64,000 bases of DNA from Gp6-AA40 sp963742105. Lineage in GTDB: Bacteria; Acidobacteriota; Vicinamibacteria; Vicinamibacterales; UBA2999. Both the position numbers and the translations under genes were made by a program. Positions 45,418-55,313 of the stretch are shown piece by piece (positions within the stretch are counted from its first letter, which is position 1; each line of letters opens with the position of its first letter). The notes below the pieces were generated by a model. The model was not told where the DNA came from. It searched no databases and worked only from the letters and a program-made list of their open reading frames with translations. Location: the NCBI GenBank assembly GCA_963742105.1, contig CAVUKN010000007.1, positions 744,001-808,000 of the forward strand. The letters are read 5' to 3'.

Positions 45418-45972
45418 ATGGCTATGGCGACGGTCAACAACGGAGTCAACGTCCAGGCGCTCCTCGATGCGCGCGACGCGTTGAGAGGTGCACCAGAGGC
45501 GACGCAATTCACCTGGCGGGCGTCCTGCAAATGGCAGAACGGCACCTACAGCACTACGAACGTCCAGGGCTTCTTCGGGCTCGGACAGGAACAGCAGCAC
45601 AAGACCGAGACGTCGTTCGCCGCCGATCATCCTGAGATTTTTGCCTCCGAGGATCGCGGCATCACACCGATCGAGTACGTCCTGGTCGGCCTGGCGAGTT
45701 GTCTTACCGCCGGCGTCGCTTCGGTTGCGCAGAATCGCGGCATCCAGCTGCGATCGGTCGAGTCGAAGCTGGAAGGCAAGATGGACATCCGCGGCATCCT
45801 CGGGATGGACGGCGACGTGCGCAACGGCTACGACGACATCAAGGTCACCTTCACGATCGACGCGGATGCGTCGAAGTCGGAGATCGAGGCGATCGTCGCG
45901 CAGTCGCAGAAGCGCTCGGCCGTCTACGACGTCATCACCAACCCGGTGAACGTCACCGTCGAAGTGGCCTGA
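45418..45972 (+). CDS. OsmC-family protein
   Basis: 184 residues. The core has FTWRASCKWQNGTYSTTNVQ, TPIEYVLVGLASCLTAGVAS with the redox-active Cys (LASC), and EIEAIVAQSQKRSAVYDVIT. Typical OsmC/Ohr proteins reduce organic peroxides with two cysteines; this one shows Cys37 and the LASC Cys, so peroxidase activity is uncertain. The ATG has a GGAGAGG ribosome site. The flavoprotein gene begins right after it and may be cotranscribed. Confidence 0.9.
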   Translation: MAMATVNNGVNVQALLDARDALRGAPEATQFTWRASCKWQNGTYSTTNVQGFFGLGQEQQHKTETSFAADHPEIFASEDRGITPIEYVLVGLASCLTAGVASVAQNRGIQLRSVESKLEGKMDIRGILGMDGDVRNGYDDIKVTFTIDADASKSEIEAIVAQSQKRSAVYDVITNPVNVTVEVA

Positions 45973-46004
45973 CGTCGCACCGCGATCAGCCGAGAGCCGG
46001 TCCC

Positions 46005-47244
46005 ATCGAACGCGTCACCACAGTCGTCATCGGCGCCGGTCATGCCGGCCTTGCGGCGAGCCGGTTCCTGACCGACCGGTCGATCGAACACGTCCTGCTC
46101 GAGCGCGGCGAGGTGGCGAACTCGTGGCGGCGCGAGCGGTGGGATTCGCTCCGGCTGCTCACGCCGAACTGGCAGACCCGTTTGCCGGGTCATCACTACG
46201 ACGGCCCTGAGCCCGACGGCTACATGACCATGGGCGAGATCGTCGAGTTCATCTCCCGCTTCGCCCAACTGTCGCAGGCGCCGGTTCGCACCGCCACTGC
46301 AGTTACGTCTGTCACCCGGACCGATAGTGGCTACCGCATCGCAACGAGCGCGGGTGACATCCAGTGCCGCACGGTGGTGATCGCCAGCGGCGCGTGCAAC
46401 CGGCCGGTCGTGCCGGCCGTTCGTGACGCCATGCCGGCCTCGATCGCCCACATCACGCCGTTCGATTACCGCAACCCCGGCACCCTGCCCGACGGCGGCG
46501 TCCTCGTCGTCGGCGCGTCGGCGACCGGTGTGCAGCTGGCGGCGGAAATCGTCCACTCCGGCCGGCCGGTGACGCTCTCCGTCGGCGAGCACGTCCGGCT
46601 GCCGCGGACGTATCGCGGACGCGACATCCTGTGGTGGATGGAGAAGTCGGGCATTTGGAATCAGCGCTACGACGAAGTCGATGACCTCGCACGGGCGAGA
46701 CGGCTGCCCTCGCCGCAACTCGTGGGCACGCCCGACCGCGCGACGCTGGACCTCAACGCCCTGATGGCGATGGGTGTCGACGCTCGTCGGACGATTGTCG
46801 ACTGTGCGCGACGGGAACGCGCTGTTCTCGGGTGGGCTTCGCAACCAGTTCTCGCTCGCCGACCTCAAGCTGGCGCGGCTCCTGGAGACGTTCGACGATT
46901 GGGCCCGCCGTCATCCGCGACGGCCGGACGTGAGCGCCCCCGAACGCTTCGAGCCGACGCGCGCGCCAGACCCCGCGCGGCTGAAGCTGGATCTGCGGAA
47001 CGGCGAGATCCGCAGTGTGGTGTGGGCCACCGGATTCCGGCCAGACTACAGCTGGTTGCATGTGCCGGTCATCGATGAGAAAGGCTACCTGCGGCACGAC
47101 GGCGGAGTCGTTGACAGCCCGGGCATGTACGCACTGGGCTTGCCGATGCTGCGGCGGCGGAAGTCGACGTTCATCCACGGTGCCGAGGACGACGCCCGCG
47201 ACATCGTCGACCACCTGGCCGGCTATCTCGCACGAAACGTTTAG
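46005..47244 (+). CDS. FAD-dependent monooxygenase-like oxidoreductase (one frame correction, no standard start)
   Basis: FAD-binding Rossmann motif TTVVIGAGHAGLAASRFL at the N-terminus, then RRERWDSLRLLTPNWQTRLP, ASGACNRPVVP and a second Rossmann site LVVGASATGVQLAAEI. Near 46790 one base must be removed to join ALMAMGV to LVGRLSTVRDGNALFSGGLR. It ends ATGFRPDYSWLHVPVIDEKG then GLPMLRRRKSTFIHGAEDDA. This resembles the CzcO/flavin-monooxygenase group. No ATG, GTG or TTG lies between the osmC stop and the FAD motif in frame: the expected Met is ATC at 46005. The substrate is unknown. Confidence 0.83.
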
Positions 47245-47288
47245 AAACGCAGCCAGTGGGGCGACGACGGCAGACGGGGTAGGCGGCC

Positions 47289-47381
47289 GGTGGGGTCAGG
47301 TCTTGAATCGCCACTTTTTTCACGATCGGGGCCAGAGGGCCAGAGCGTGAAAAAACTGTGGATTCAAGACCTGACCCCACC
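47289..47381. repeat. Long hairpin, REP/MITE-like (GGGGTCAGGTCTTGAATC)
   Basis: Perfect 21-bp arms at 47289-47309 and 47361-47381 (core GGGGTCAGGTCTTGAATC). An inner stem CCAC..TTTTTTCACG pairs with CGTGAAAAAA..GTGG with a 2-nt bulge. The loop contains GGGCCAGAGGGCCAGA. It sits between two convergent genes. From memory, GGGGTCAGGTCTTGAAT arms recur in REP-like hairpins linked to IS200-type transposases, but no transposase is here. Confidence 0.8.
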
Positions 47382-47443
47382 CGCCGATCACGCACGCCGT
47401 GCAAACAGCGCCAGGCGTTGGATGACGACTTGTGCGCGTCTGG

Positions 47444-49379
47444 TCAGGCCGAAACGATCTGTTGACGACCGGCGAACTGGCTCTGGTAAAGCGCCGCGTA
47501 GCGGCCGGCGGCGGCGAGCAGATCGTGATGCGTGCCGCGTTCGACGATGCGGCCGGCTTCCACCATGAGGATGGTGTCGGCATTCCGAATCGTGGACAGT
47601 CGATGTGCGATCACGAAGGTCGTGCGGCCGCGCATCAGTTCGGCCATGGCCCGCTGAATCAACACCTCGGTGCGGCTGTCGACGCTGCTGGTCGCCTCGT
47701 CGAGGATCAGGACCGCGGGGTCGGCCAGAAAGGCGCGGGCGATCGTGAGCAGCTGCTTCTGGCCCTGTGACAGGTTGCTCGCCTCCTCGTTGATCATCGT
47801 GTCGTAGCTGTCGGGCAGGGTCCGGATGAAGTGGTCCGCCTGTGCCATCTGCGCGGCGTGAACGATCTGCGCTTCGCTCGCGCCGTCACGGCCGTAGGCG
47901 ATGTTCTCGCGAATCGTGCCCGAGAACAGCCACGTATCCTGAAGCACCATGCCGAACATGCGCCGGAGTGCGCCCCGCTCGAAGTCGCGGACATCGACGC
48001 CGTCGACACGGATCGCACCCGTATCGACGTCGTAGAACCGCATCAGCAGGTTGACCAGGGTCGTCTTGCCGGCGCCGGTCGGACCGACGATGGCAATCGT
48101 TTTCCCCGGGGCGACATCAAGCGACAGGTCCTCGATGACGGGGACGTCCGGCTTGTAGCGGAACCCGACGTGCTCGAACTGCACGGCACCGCGCGGTGCC
48201 GTGATGACCCTCGCGTCGGGTGCGTCCGGCGACTCCTCGGGTTCGTCGAGCAGCTCGAAGACGCGTTCAGCCGCCACCACCGTCAGCTGAATCATGTTGG
48301 CGATGCCACTGAGCTGCGTGATCGGCATCGAGAACTGGCGGCCGTACTGGATGAACGCCTGGACGTCGCCGATGACGAGGCGCTGTCGCGTCACCAGCAG
48401 CCCGCCGATCACCGCGATCAACACGAACCCGAGGTTGCCCACGAACATCATGGTGGGAAAGATAATGCCGCTGACGAACTGAGCCCGCCAGGCGCCGTCG
48501 TAGTACTCGGTATTGAGGGCGTCGAAGGTCGCAATCGACTTCTCCTCGTGACCGAACGCCGTCACGATCGTGTGACCGGCATACATCTCGGCGACATGAC
48601 CGTTGAGCGCGCCAAGGGCCTTCTGCTGCTGCATGAAGAATTTCTGCGACCGCTTGGCGATGCGCGCCACGATCACGATGCTCAACGGCAGCGTCAGCAC
48701 GATGGTGAGGGTGAGGATCCAGCTGATGGTCAGCATCATCACCACGACGCCGATGAGCGTCAGCGCCGAGGTGAGAAGCTGCGTGAGGTTCTGCTGAAGC
48801 GTGCCGCTGATGCTGTCGAGGTCGTTCACCGCACGGCTCATCAACTCACCGCGGGTGCGGGAATCAAAGAACTGCAGTGGCAGTCGATCGAATTTGGCCT
48901 CGACTTCACGCCGCAAGGTATACACGGTCTTCTGCGCAATCCCCGCCATCAGGGTACTGCATCAGATACGTGAACGCGTTGCCAACCACATACAGGCCGA
49001 TCAAGCCTGCCAGGAGCCGGCCGATGTACGCGAAGTCGATCCCGGCCCCTGGTGCTCCCGAGGAACGCGCGACCGCACCTTCGTAGATCTTCGTTGTCGC
49101 CAGACCGAGAAGCTTCGGACCGAGGACGCTGAACACGGTTCCGACCGCGCCAGCGGCGATCACCACGACCAGCGCGTTGCGATGCGGACGTAGATAACCG
49201 GACAGACGCCGGAGCGTGCCCTTGAAATCCTTGGCCTTCTGCGTCGGCAGTCCGATCCCGCCAATCGGCCGGTTGCCGAACAACGGCGGCGGCGTGCGCG
49301 GTGCGGTGCCGCCCGGAGAGAGGCCGGCGCCGCCGTGCGCCTGTCCTGACGGTGCCGGCGGTCGCGGTGGGGTGCTCAT
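47444..49379 (-). CDS. ABC exporter half-transporter, MdlB-like (one frame correction)
   Basis: The N-terminal part has a Pro/Gly-rich tail, then LRRLSGYLRPHRNALVVVIA and further membrane helices. Near 48952 one C must be removed so that TYLMQY runs into LMAGIAQKTVYTLRREVEAK. The nucleotide-binding domain has VGPTGAGKTTLVNLLMRF (Walker A), the signature SNLSQGQKQLL, Walker B VLILDEATSSVD and an H-loop in VIAHRLSTI. This gives about 645 residues. LSQGQ for LSGGQ is usual in this subfamily. With the next gene it forms a heterodimeric lipid or drug exporter. Confidence 0.92.
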
Positions 49380-51109
49380 GCGACCTCCTCGAGCGACATC
49401 TGCGACGCGACGATATCGCGATAGACCGCGCTCGAGTCGAGCAGTTCCCTGTGCGTGCCGATTCCAGCCACGCGGCCGTTGTCGAGAACGACGATGCGAT
49501 CGGCGTTGACGACGGTGCTGATGCGCTGCGCGACGATGAACACCGTGGCGTGCGCGGTTTCGGGCCTGAGCGCGGCGCGCAGGCGGGCATCGGTGACGAA
49601 GTCGAGTGCCGAGAAGCTGTCGTCGAAGACGTACACGTCAGGCTGACGCACGAGGGCGCGGGCGATGGCCAGCCGCTGCTTCTGGCCGCCGGAGAGGTTG
49701 ATGCCGCCCTGCGCGATCATCGAGCCAAACGCGTCGGGCATGGCGTCGATGAACTCGATGGCCTGCGCGACCGTCGCCGCGTGCCGGACCTGCTCGTCGG
49801 TGGCGTCCTGGCGCCCGTAGCGGATGTTGGCCGCTACGGTCCCGGTGAAGAGGACCGCCGTCTGAGGGACGAAGCCGATGCGCTCGCGCAGCGCCGCCTG
49901 GGGCAGATCGCGAACGTCAACGCCATCCAGCAAAACCCGCCCGGCGTTGACGTCGTAGAAGCGGGGGATGAGGCCGGCCAGGGTCGACTTTCCCGATCCG
50001 GTCCCGCCGATGATCGCGGTGACCTCGCCGGGTTGTGCCGAGAACGATATGCCGGACAGCGCCGGTTCTTCGGCGCCGGGATACTGAAACGTCACCTGAT
50101 CGAATTCCACTCGACCGCGAGACGCGGGCGGAAGCGGCGCCGCAGCGACGTTGCGGTCGCCGACCTCCGGTACAAGATCCAGCACCTCGTTGATCCGTGT
50201 TGCCGCCGCCGCCGCGCGTGGCAGCATGACGAAGACGGCCGTCACCATGAACACGGCGAAGAGGATCTGCATCGCGTACTGCAGCGACGAAATCATCACA
50301 CCCACCGGCATCAGCCCCTGGTCGATCCGATGGCTGGCCACCCAGACGATGGCGAGGTTCGTGAAATTCAGCATCAGGAAGAGCGCCGGCATCAGAATAG
50401 CCATCAGTCGATTGACCGTCACCGCCGTGTTCGTGGCATCCAGGTTCGCGGCGTCGAATCGCGCGCGCTGACGGTCGCCCCGATCGAAGGCGCGGATCAC
50501 ACGTACGCCGCTCAGCCCCTCACCGAGCACCAGGTTCAGCCGATCGATCTTCGACTGCATGGCGGTGGAGAGCGGCACCGCGCGTCGCAGGATGACGATG
50601 AAGATGACGGCCATCACCGGGATCACCGACACCAGCACCCAGGCGAGCTGCGGGTCCTGCGACAGCGCCAGGATGACGCCGCCAACCGCCATCATCGGCG
50701 CGGCGATCACCATGGTGAGCATCATGATCAGCATCTGCTGCACCTGGGTCGTGTCGTTGGTCGTCCGCGTCATCAGCGACGCGGAGCCGATCTGGTTGAA
50801 CTGATGGATCGACAGGCGCGACGCCCGGGCGAAGATGGCTCCCCGCAGCGCCCGGCCGAAACCGGTAGCGACCCGGGCCGAGAAGAAGCTGCCGGCGACG
50901 GCACAGAGGGTTGCGACGATCGACAGCGCCAGCATCAACCCGCCGATTTTCAGGATGACGCCTTGATCGCCGTGGACGATGCCGCGGTCGACGATGTCAG
51001 CCATCAGTCGCGGGGGCAGCAGCGCGCCGACCGACTGCGCGAGCGCCAGGACGAGTACCAGCGCGACATACCGTCGAAAGGGGGCGAGAAACCGCGAGAG
51101 CTTCAACAT
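49376..51109 (-). CDS. ABC exporter half-transporter, MdlA-like
   Basis: 577 residues: six membrane helices followed by an ATPase domain with IGGTGSGKSTLAGLIPRFYD (Walker A), LSGGQKQRLAIARAL (signature) and VFDDSFSALDFVTD, where the catalytic Glu after Walker B is Asp-Ser. In heterodimeric exporters one subunit often has such a degenerate site, so the two nucleotide sites are probably unequal. Its stop overlaps the start of the MdlB-like gene by 4 nt, so this gene is translated first. Confidence 0.94.
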   Translation of the reverse strand: MLKLSRFLAPFRRYVALVLVLALAQSVGALLPPRLMADIVDRGIVHGDQGVILKIGGLMLALSIVATLCAVAGSFFSARVATGFGRALRGAIFARASRLSIHQFNQIGSASLMTRTTNDTTQVQQMLIMMLTMVIAAPMMAVGGVILALSQDPQLAWVLVSVIPVMAVIFIVILRRAVPLSTAMQSKIDRLNLVLGEGLSGVRVIRAFDRGDRQRARFDAANLDATNTAVTVNRLMAILMPALFLMLNFTNLAIVWVASHRIDQGLMPVGVMISSLQYAMQILFAVFMVTAVFVMLPRAAAAATRINEVLDLVPEVGDRNVAAAPLPPASRGRVEFDQVTFQYPGAEEPALSGISFSAQPGEVTAIIGGTGSGKSTLAGLIPRFYDVNAGRVLLDGVDVRDLPQAALRERIGFVPQTAVLFTGTVAANIRYGRQDATDEQVRHAATVAQAIEFIDAMPDAFGSMIAQGGINLSGGQKQRLAIARALVRQPDVYVFDDSFSALDFVTDARLRAALRPETAHATVFIVAQRISTVVNADRIVVLDNGRVAGIGTHRELLDSSAVYRDIVASQMSLEEVA

Positions 51110-51383
51110 CGATGCTTCACCAAACCGTCAACTGACAAGGCCGTCCACGGTGCGCAGGCATCGCGTCGCGGAACGGGCACACCTCGAGATCACACAGACT
51201 ATCGCACGCCCGGTGTGGGTCACAGGAATCGGGGTTGGGTCAGGCGAGGCAGCGGCCGCCAGGACCAGCAGGAACGCATCCCGAGCGCACATCACCAATA
51301 ATCGGACTCAATCTCGAAATAGCGCGACCCTGGGTCACGATCGGCAGGTGCACTACTATCTGCTCATCATTCCAGGAGTTGCC

Positions 51384-52745
51384 ATGAATCGTCGAGACTT
51401 CCTCCTTACGACGGGTGTGCTCACACTTGCCCCCGCCTCAAGTTCGTTGCGGGCCTTTTCCCGAGGTGCTGCGTCGAAACCAGACCACACAATCCGCATT
51501 ACCACGGCATCGCTCGAAGTGGCGAAGGGGCGTGTCGTGCAGACGACCGGCTACAACGGCGGTGTCCCCGGTCCGCTGATCCGCCTGAAGCAGGGTGTTC
51601 CGGTCACGATGGATCTGATCAACGAAACCAGCCAACCGGAGTTCATCCACTTCCACGGCCTGGCGACGTCGATCATCGTCGACGGCGCCGAAGAGGAGGG
51701 GAGTCCCGTCCTCGCCGCGGGTGCCACACGACGCATCACGTTTACGCCCATGCAGCCGGGCAACCGCTGGTATCACACGCACACGATGGCGATGGACGAC
51801 GTGAGCAAGGGTGCCTATTCGGGGCAGTACGGCTTTCTCTACGTCGAACCGAAAGCGGACCCCGGGCGTTTCGATCAGGAAGTGTTTCTCGCCGCCCGTC
51901 ACTGGGAGCCGAAGATCGTCCATCGTCCCGAGCCGCCCAACATGGATTGGACCGTGACCTACGGCATCTCGTCGCTCGGCGAAAAGGCGCTTGGACATGG
52001 CGAGCCGGTGCGCGTGAAGGAAGGGCAGCGCGTGCTGTTCCACCTGTTGAATGCGTCGGCGACCCGGCAGGTGACGCTGGCGCTGCCGGGACACCGTATG
52101 GAGGTGGTCGCGCTCGACGGCAACCCGGTGCCACGACCGCAGATGGTGGATGGCGTGCAACTGGCCGTGGCCGAACGCGCCGACGTCATCGTCGAGATGA
52201 ACAATCCCGGCGTGTGGATCCTGGGGGCGCCGCGCGATCAGGATCGGACCGACGGAATGGGCGTAGTGATTGAGTACGCCGGTCGAAGCGGCGACCCGCA
52301 ATGGAAGGCGATCACGCTGCCGCCGTGGGACTACACGCAGTTCATGGACGCGACGCCGCGCAGCCTCGCCGCGCCGGACGGGACGTTCGAGATCGAGTTC
52401 CACATGATGCCGGACGAGGGCAAGCCGTTCAACCGGTGGGTGATGAACGGCAAGGACTTCCCGCACACCGACCCGATCAAGGTGAAGAAGGGAAAACGCT
52501 ATCGTCTCCTGCTGCACAACGGTCACGAAGACGGCCATCCGATGCACCTGCATCGCCACCTGTTCGAAGTAGTGAAGTTCGGCGACAAGCCCGTGTCGGG
52601 CATGTTCAAGGACACGGTCAACGTACCGCGGGATCAGGTCGTGGAAGTGGAGTTCGTGGCCGACAACCCTGGTCCATCGCTGCTGCACTGCCATATGCAG
52701 CAGCACATGGACTACGGGCTGAAGACGTTGATCACTTATGCGTAG
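51384..52745 (+). CDS. Tat-exported multicopper oxidase
   Basis: 453 residues. The twin-arginine signal MNRRDFLLTTGVL is followed by three cupredoxin domains. Copper ligands are HFHG (His89, His91), WYHTHTM (His131, His133), HPMHLHRH (from His385) and HCHMQQHMDYGL (His435, Cys436, His437, His441). All type 1, 2 and 3 ligands are present. The type 1 axial position is Leu446, not Met. The usual HPxHLHGH has Arg for Gly. It oxidises metals or phenols in the periplasm. The ATG follows CCAGGAG. A terminator lies downstream. Confidence 0.93.
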   Translation: MNRRDFLLTTGVLTLAPASSSLRAFSRGAASKPDHTIRITTASLEVAKGRVVQTTGYNGGVPGPLIRLKQGVPVTMDLINETSQPEFIHFHGLATSIIVDGAEEEGSPVLAAGATRRITFTPMQPGNRWYHTHTMAMDDVSKGAYSGQYGFLYVEPKADPGRFDQEVFLAARHWEPKIVHRPEPPNMDWTVTYGISSLGEKALGHGEPVRVKEGQRVLFHLLNASATRQVTLALPGHRMEVVALDGNPVPRPQMVDGVQLAVAERADVIVEMNNPGVWILGAPRDQDRTDGMGVVIEYAGRSGDPQWKAITLPPWDYTQFMDATPRSLAAPDGTFEIEFHMMPDEGKPFNRWVMNGKDFPHTDPIKVKKGKRYRLLLHNGHEDGHPMHLHRHLFEVVKFGDKPVSGMFKDTVNVPRDQVVEVEFVADNPGPSLLHCHMQQHMDYGLKTLITYA

Positions 52746-52836
52746 GTAAGACTGACGCCAGAACTTCCAGACTTCCCAACGTATTAACCATCGGGTCTCC
52801 GAGTGCGTCGCCCACGCTCGTGAGTGGAATCGCACG

Positions 52837-52863
52837 GTGAGGGCAGCCGCTCTCACGTTTTTA
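52837..52863 (+). terminator. Intrinsic terminator after the multicopper oxidase
   Basis: GTGAGGGC (52837-52844), loop AGCC and GCTCTCAC (52849-52856) form an 8-bp stem with one G-U pair. It is followed by GTTTTTATT. It is the clearest Rho-independent terminator in the window, about 90 bp after the stop codon. Confidence 0.75.
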
Positions 52864-52898
52864 TTCGCTGATCAGATCTTGACAGGTGGTTAGCGGTG

Positions 52899-53597
52899 TC
52901 ACACCACTGTGCCGAACAACCTGCCGACTGTGGCGGTGATGCCCATCGCGAGGGCTCCCCAGAAGGCCACGCGCCCAGACGCCCTGAGCACCGGCGCTCC
53001 ACCGGTCTGTGCCGCGACGGCGCCGAGTGCGGTGAGAAACACCAGCGACGTGCCGGCTACGACGACGCCAACAGATGATGCCGGGGCGACGAGCGCAGCC
53101 AGCAGAGGCAATGCCGCACCCGCTGCGAATGTGGACGCGGATGTCAGCGCCGCCTGGACAGGGCGCGCACTGACACCTTCGGACATGCCAAGTTCATCTC
53201 TTGCATGGGCTGCCAAGGCGTTGTGAGCCATCAACTGCTCCGCGACTTCTGCCGCGAGTGTCGCCGTCAGCCCGCGCTTGACGTAGATCGCCGCCAACTC
53301 CCGTCGCTCGAATTCCGGCTGATCGGTCAACTCTTTACGCTCGCGGGTGAGGTCTGCTTGTTCCGTGTCGGCCTGCGAGCTGACCGACACGAACTCGCCG
53401 GCGGCCATTGACATCGCGCCTGCCACCAGCCCGGCGATTCCGGCGACGAGCATCTCGCCCCGCCCGGTACTAGCAGCTGCGACGCCAACGATCAGACTCG
53501 CGGTAGACACGATCCCATCGTTTGCTCCGAGGACCGCCGCCCGGAGCCAACCAATGCGTTCGGTTCGATGTCGTTCGAGATGAACACTTCGAAGCAT
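52899..53597 (-). CDS. VIT1/CCC1-family iron/manganese transporter
   Basis: 232 residues with five hydrophobic segments. The N-terminus IGWLRAAVLGANDGIVSTAS and GLVAGAMSMAAGEFVSVSSQ are the conserved helices 1 and 2, the latter with the metal-binding Met and Glu. The middle cytoplasmic helix (RERKELTDQPEFERRELAAI) is the metal-binding loop. C-terminal helices follow. It should move Fe2+ or Mn2+ out of the cytoplasm. Its neighbour, the multicopper oxidase, is also metal-linked, but the genes are convergent. Confidence 0.93.
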   Translation of the reverse strand: MLRSVHLERHRTERIGWLRAAVLGANDGIVSTASLIVGVAAASTGRGEMLVAGIAGLVAGAMSMAAGEFVSVSSQADTEQADLTRERKELTDQPEFERRELAAIYVKRGLTATLAAEVAEQLMAHNALAAHARDELGMSEGVSARPVQAALTSASTFAAGAALPLLAALVAPASSVGVVVAGTSLVFLTALGAVAAQTGGAPVLRASGRVAFWGALAMGITATVGRLFGTVV

Positions 53598-54229
53598 AAC
53601 GGCAGTGTAGACCAGGCGTCGCAGAGGAGTTGACGGCCCGACACGGGTAGAGGAACCCGCATCTCGAATCGTACAGAGACAGTGCAGGGCTGGGTGCTCG
53701 CCGATCGTCTCTCATATGGAATGTCAGGTGCCGCGCGGTCGCAGCTCCGTCCACCGACCGTCGCGTACACCTGGGAAGCACACCGCGGATTATTCGGCGG
53801 GTGGTTACCACCGGTCGCCGGCGCGGTCTTCCCGGAGGTTGTCGATTTGGCGGCAGTCCTCAACGCGCTCCGCGCCGCCGTCCCGGGCGGTGAACTGAGC
53901 GGCTACTAGACCGGCGAGCGTGCGCGTGCCGCCCGTCCCTGAACGCCGAACATGATGTGCACCGACAAGGGATCCAGTACTCCTTCGGTGCACGGATCAC
54001 CGCGCCCACGAGATAACGCACGTTCGCGTGCCTTCCCCTCCGGCGCGTCTTAAATACAAGCGACCACCCGACCACTCGATGCTGTAACGGCAGAGTAGTG
54101 GACCACCAGTTCCCGTGAACATCTGACACCCGCGAGCGTGGTGTGATGAATCACTGCGAGGTCTGAAAGAAATTCCGCCGTCCAGAGACTATTGATCTGA
54201 CCCGAACGAATTGTGCGTAGCACGATCCG
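53598..54229. other. 632-bp gap without a convincing gene
   Basis: Short open frames exist on both strands, but none has a plausible ribosome site together with protein-like composition. I see no repeat array, hairpin or RNA motif I can name. The right part must contain the promoter of the ECF sigma operon, which starts at 54230. Confidence 0.5.
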
Positions 54230-54742
54230 ATGACGACAAAAGAGGTATTCGAGCAGGTTGTGCGCGACCACCACGCCATGATCCATCGCATCGCTGCGAG
54301 CTACGAAGCGAGGACGGCGTTGGTCGACGACCTCGTGCAGGACGTGTATATCGCCATCTGGCAGGCGCTGCCTGCGTTCCGTGGGGAATCGTCGATCCGC
54401 ACGTTCGTGGCACGGATCGCGACCAATCGGGCCATCACGCACGTCGCGCGTGCCAGCCGGCGCCCCATCAACGTGGAGTTGAGCGAACAGCTGCCGGCGC
54501 GCGACGCCGATCCGGAGCGTCAGGCGATCGCACAGGACCGGCGCGCCAGACTCTCCTCGGCCATCCGCGCCATGCCGTTGACTTATCGGCACGTCGCCCT
54601 GCTCGCGCTGGAGGGGCTGACGGCCAGAGAAATTGCCGACGTGCTGGGCATTTCATCCAATGCCGTCGCCATTCGACTGTCGCGGGCGAAGGACTGGCTC
54701 CGCGCGCATATGGAGACACGCTGTGACCGCACCTCACGATGA
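54230..54742 (+). CDS. ECF-type RNA polymerase sigma factor
   Basis: 170 residues. Region 2 is ALVDDLVQDVYIAIWQALPA then FRGESSIRTFVARIATNRAI. Region 4 is LTYRHVALLALEGLTAREIA then ISSNAVAIRLSRAKDWLRAH. It is the first gene of an overlapping four-gene unit. The next gene starts 20 nt before its stop, so the two are translationally coupled. No classical zinc anti-sigma gene follows; the small membrane protein downstream is the obvious candidate for that role. Confidence 0.93.
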   Translation: MTTKEVFEQVVRDHHAMIHRIAASYEARTALVDDLVQDVYIAIWQALPAFRGESSIRTFVARIATNRAITHVARASRRPINVELSEQLPARDADPERQAIAQDRRARLSSAIRAMPLTYRHVALLALEGLTAREIADVLGISSNAVAIRLSRAKDWLRAHMETRCDRTSR

Positions 54743-55313
54743 TTATTGGGACGACCTCGGTGTGGTGTGGCGCGCCATCGATCCGGACGTCTCGGCGATT
54801 GCGCCGCGGATCGAGGCGCGCGTACGGCGCCAGTCGGTGCAAATCGTCGCGACGCTCGTGGTCGGACTGCCGCTCAGCGCGATCGGCGTCTCCCTGGGCG
54901 TGCTCACGATCTGGCGTGGCTGGACGGCGGGATCCGTGCACTTCGTCACCCGTGGCCTCGCCATCGTGACGATTGCGGGCCTGATGGGTCTCGCGATGCT
55001 GTCGCTGCTCCGCGTCAGGGCCGGTCGCGCGGTAGCGGTATCTGACATGTTGGAGCTGTCGATCGCCCGCGCCCAACGTGTGGTGATCGGCATCCGCCTG
55101 GGAATGGCTGCGTGCATGGTCGGTGCCGTCATGGGGTTGGTGGGGACCGCCATCAGAACTCGCGTCAGCGGCCCCCCGCTGATGTCACCAATCGTCGACC
55201 TCGTGTTGCTCGCCCTGAGCGCAGCCGGGTTGTTCGCGTGGGGACGCAACGTACGGGTTCAACTCGGGCGGTTGCAGGCGGTGAAGCGCGCCCTACGCGA
55301 TGGTCGTGATTGA
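54723..55313 (+). CDS. Four-helix membrane protein, possible anti-sigma factor
   Basis: 196 residues from a GTG at 54723. A cytoplasmic N-terminus of about 45 residues (APHDDYWDDLGVVWRAIDPD) precedes four hydrophobic segments (VATLVVGLPLSAIGVSLGVL, GLAIVTIAGLMGLAMLSLL, LGMAACMVGAVMGLVGT, VDLVLLALSAAGLFAWG). Position directly behind an ECF sigma gene and overlap with it suggest that it binds the sigma factor. The HxxxCxxC motif of zinc anti-sigma factors is absent. The stop TGA overlaps the next ATG. Confidence 0.75.
   Translation: MTAPHDDYWDDLGVVWRAIDPDVSAIAPRIEARVRRQSVQIVATLVVGLPLSAIGVSLGVLTIWRGWTAGSVHFVTRGLAIVTIAGLMGLAMLSLLRVRAGRAVAVSDMLELSIARAQRVVIGIRLGMAACMVGAVMGLVGTAIRTRVSGPPLMSPIVDLVLLALSAAGLFAWGRNVRVQLGRLQAVKRALRDGRD

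Noticed and set aside
49301..51301. A 666-codon open frame antisense to the ABC exporter genes
   Set aside because: Composition is His/Asp/Arg-rich without hydrophobic core patterns, while the opposite strand carries complete ABC motifs.
53682..54129. Small genes in the gap before the ECF sigma operon
   Set aside because: Several 60-90 codon frames exist on both strands, but none has a ribosome site with protein-like composition or known motifs.
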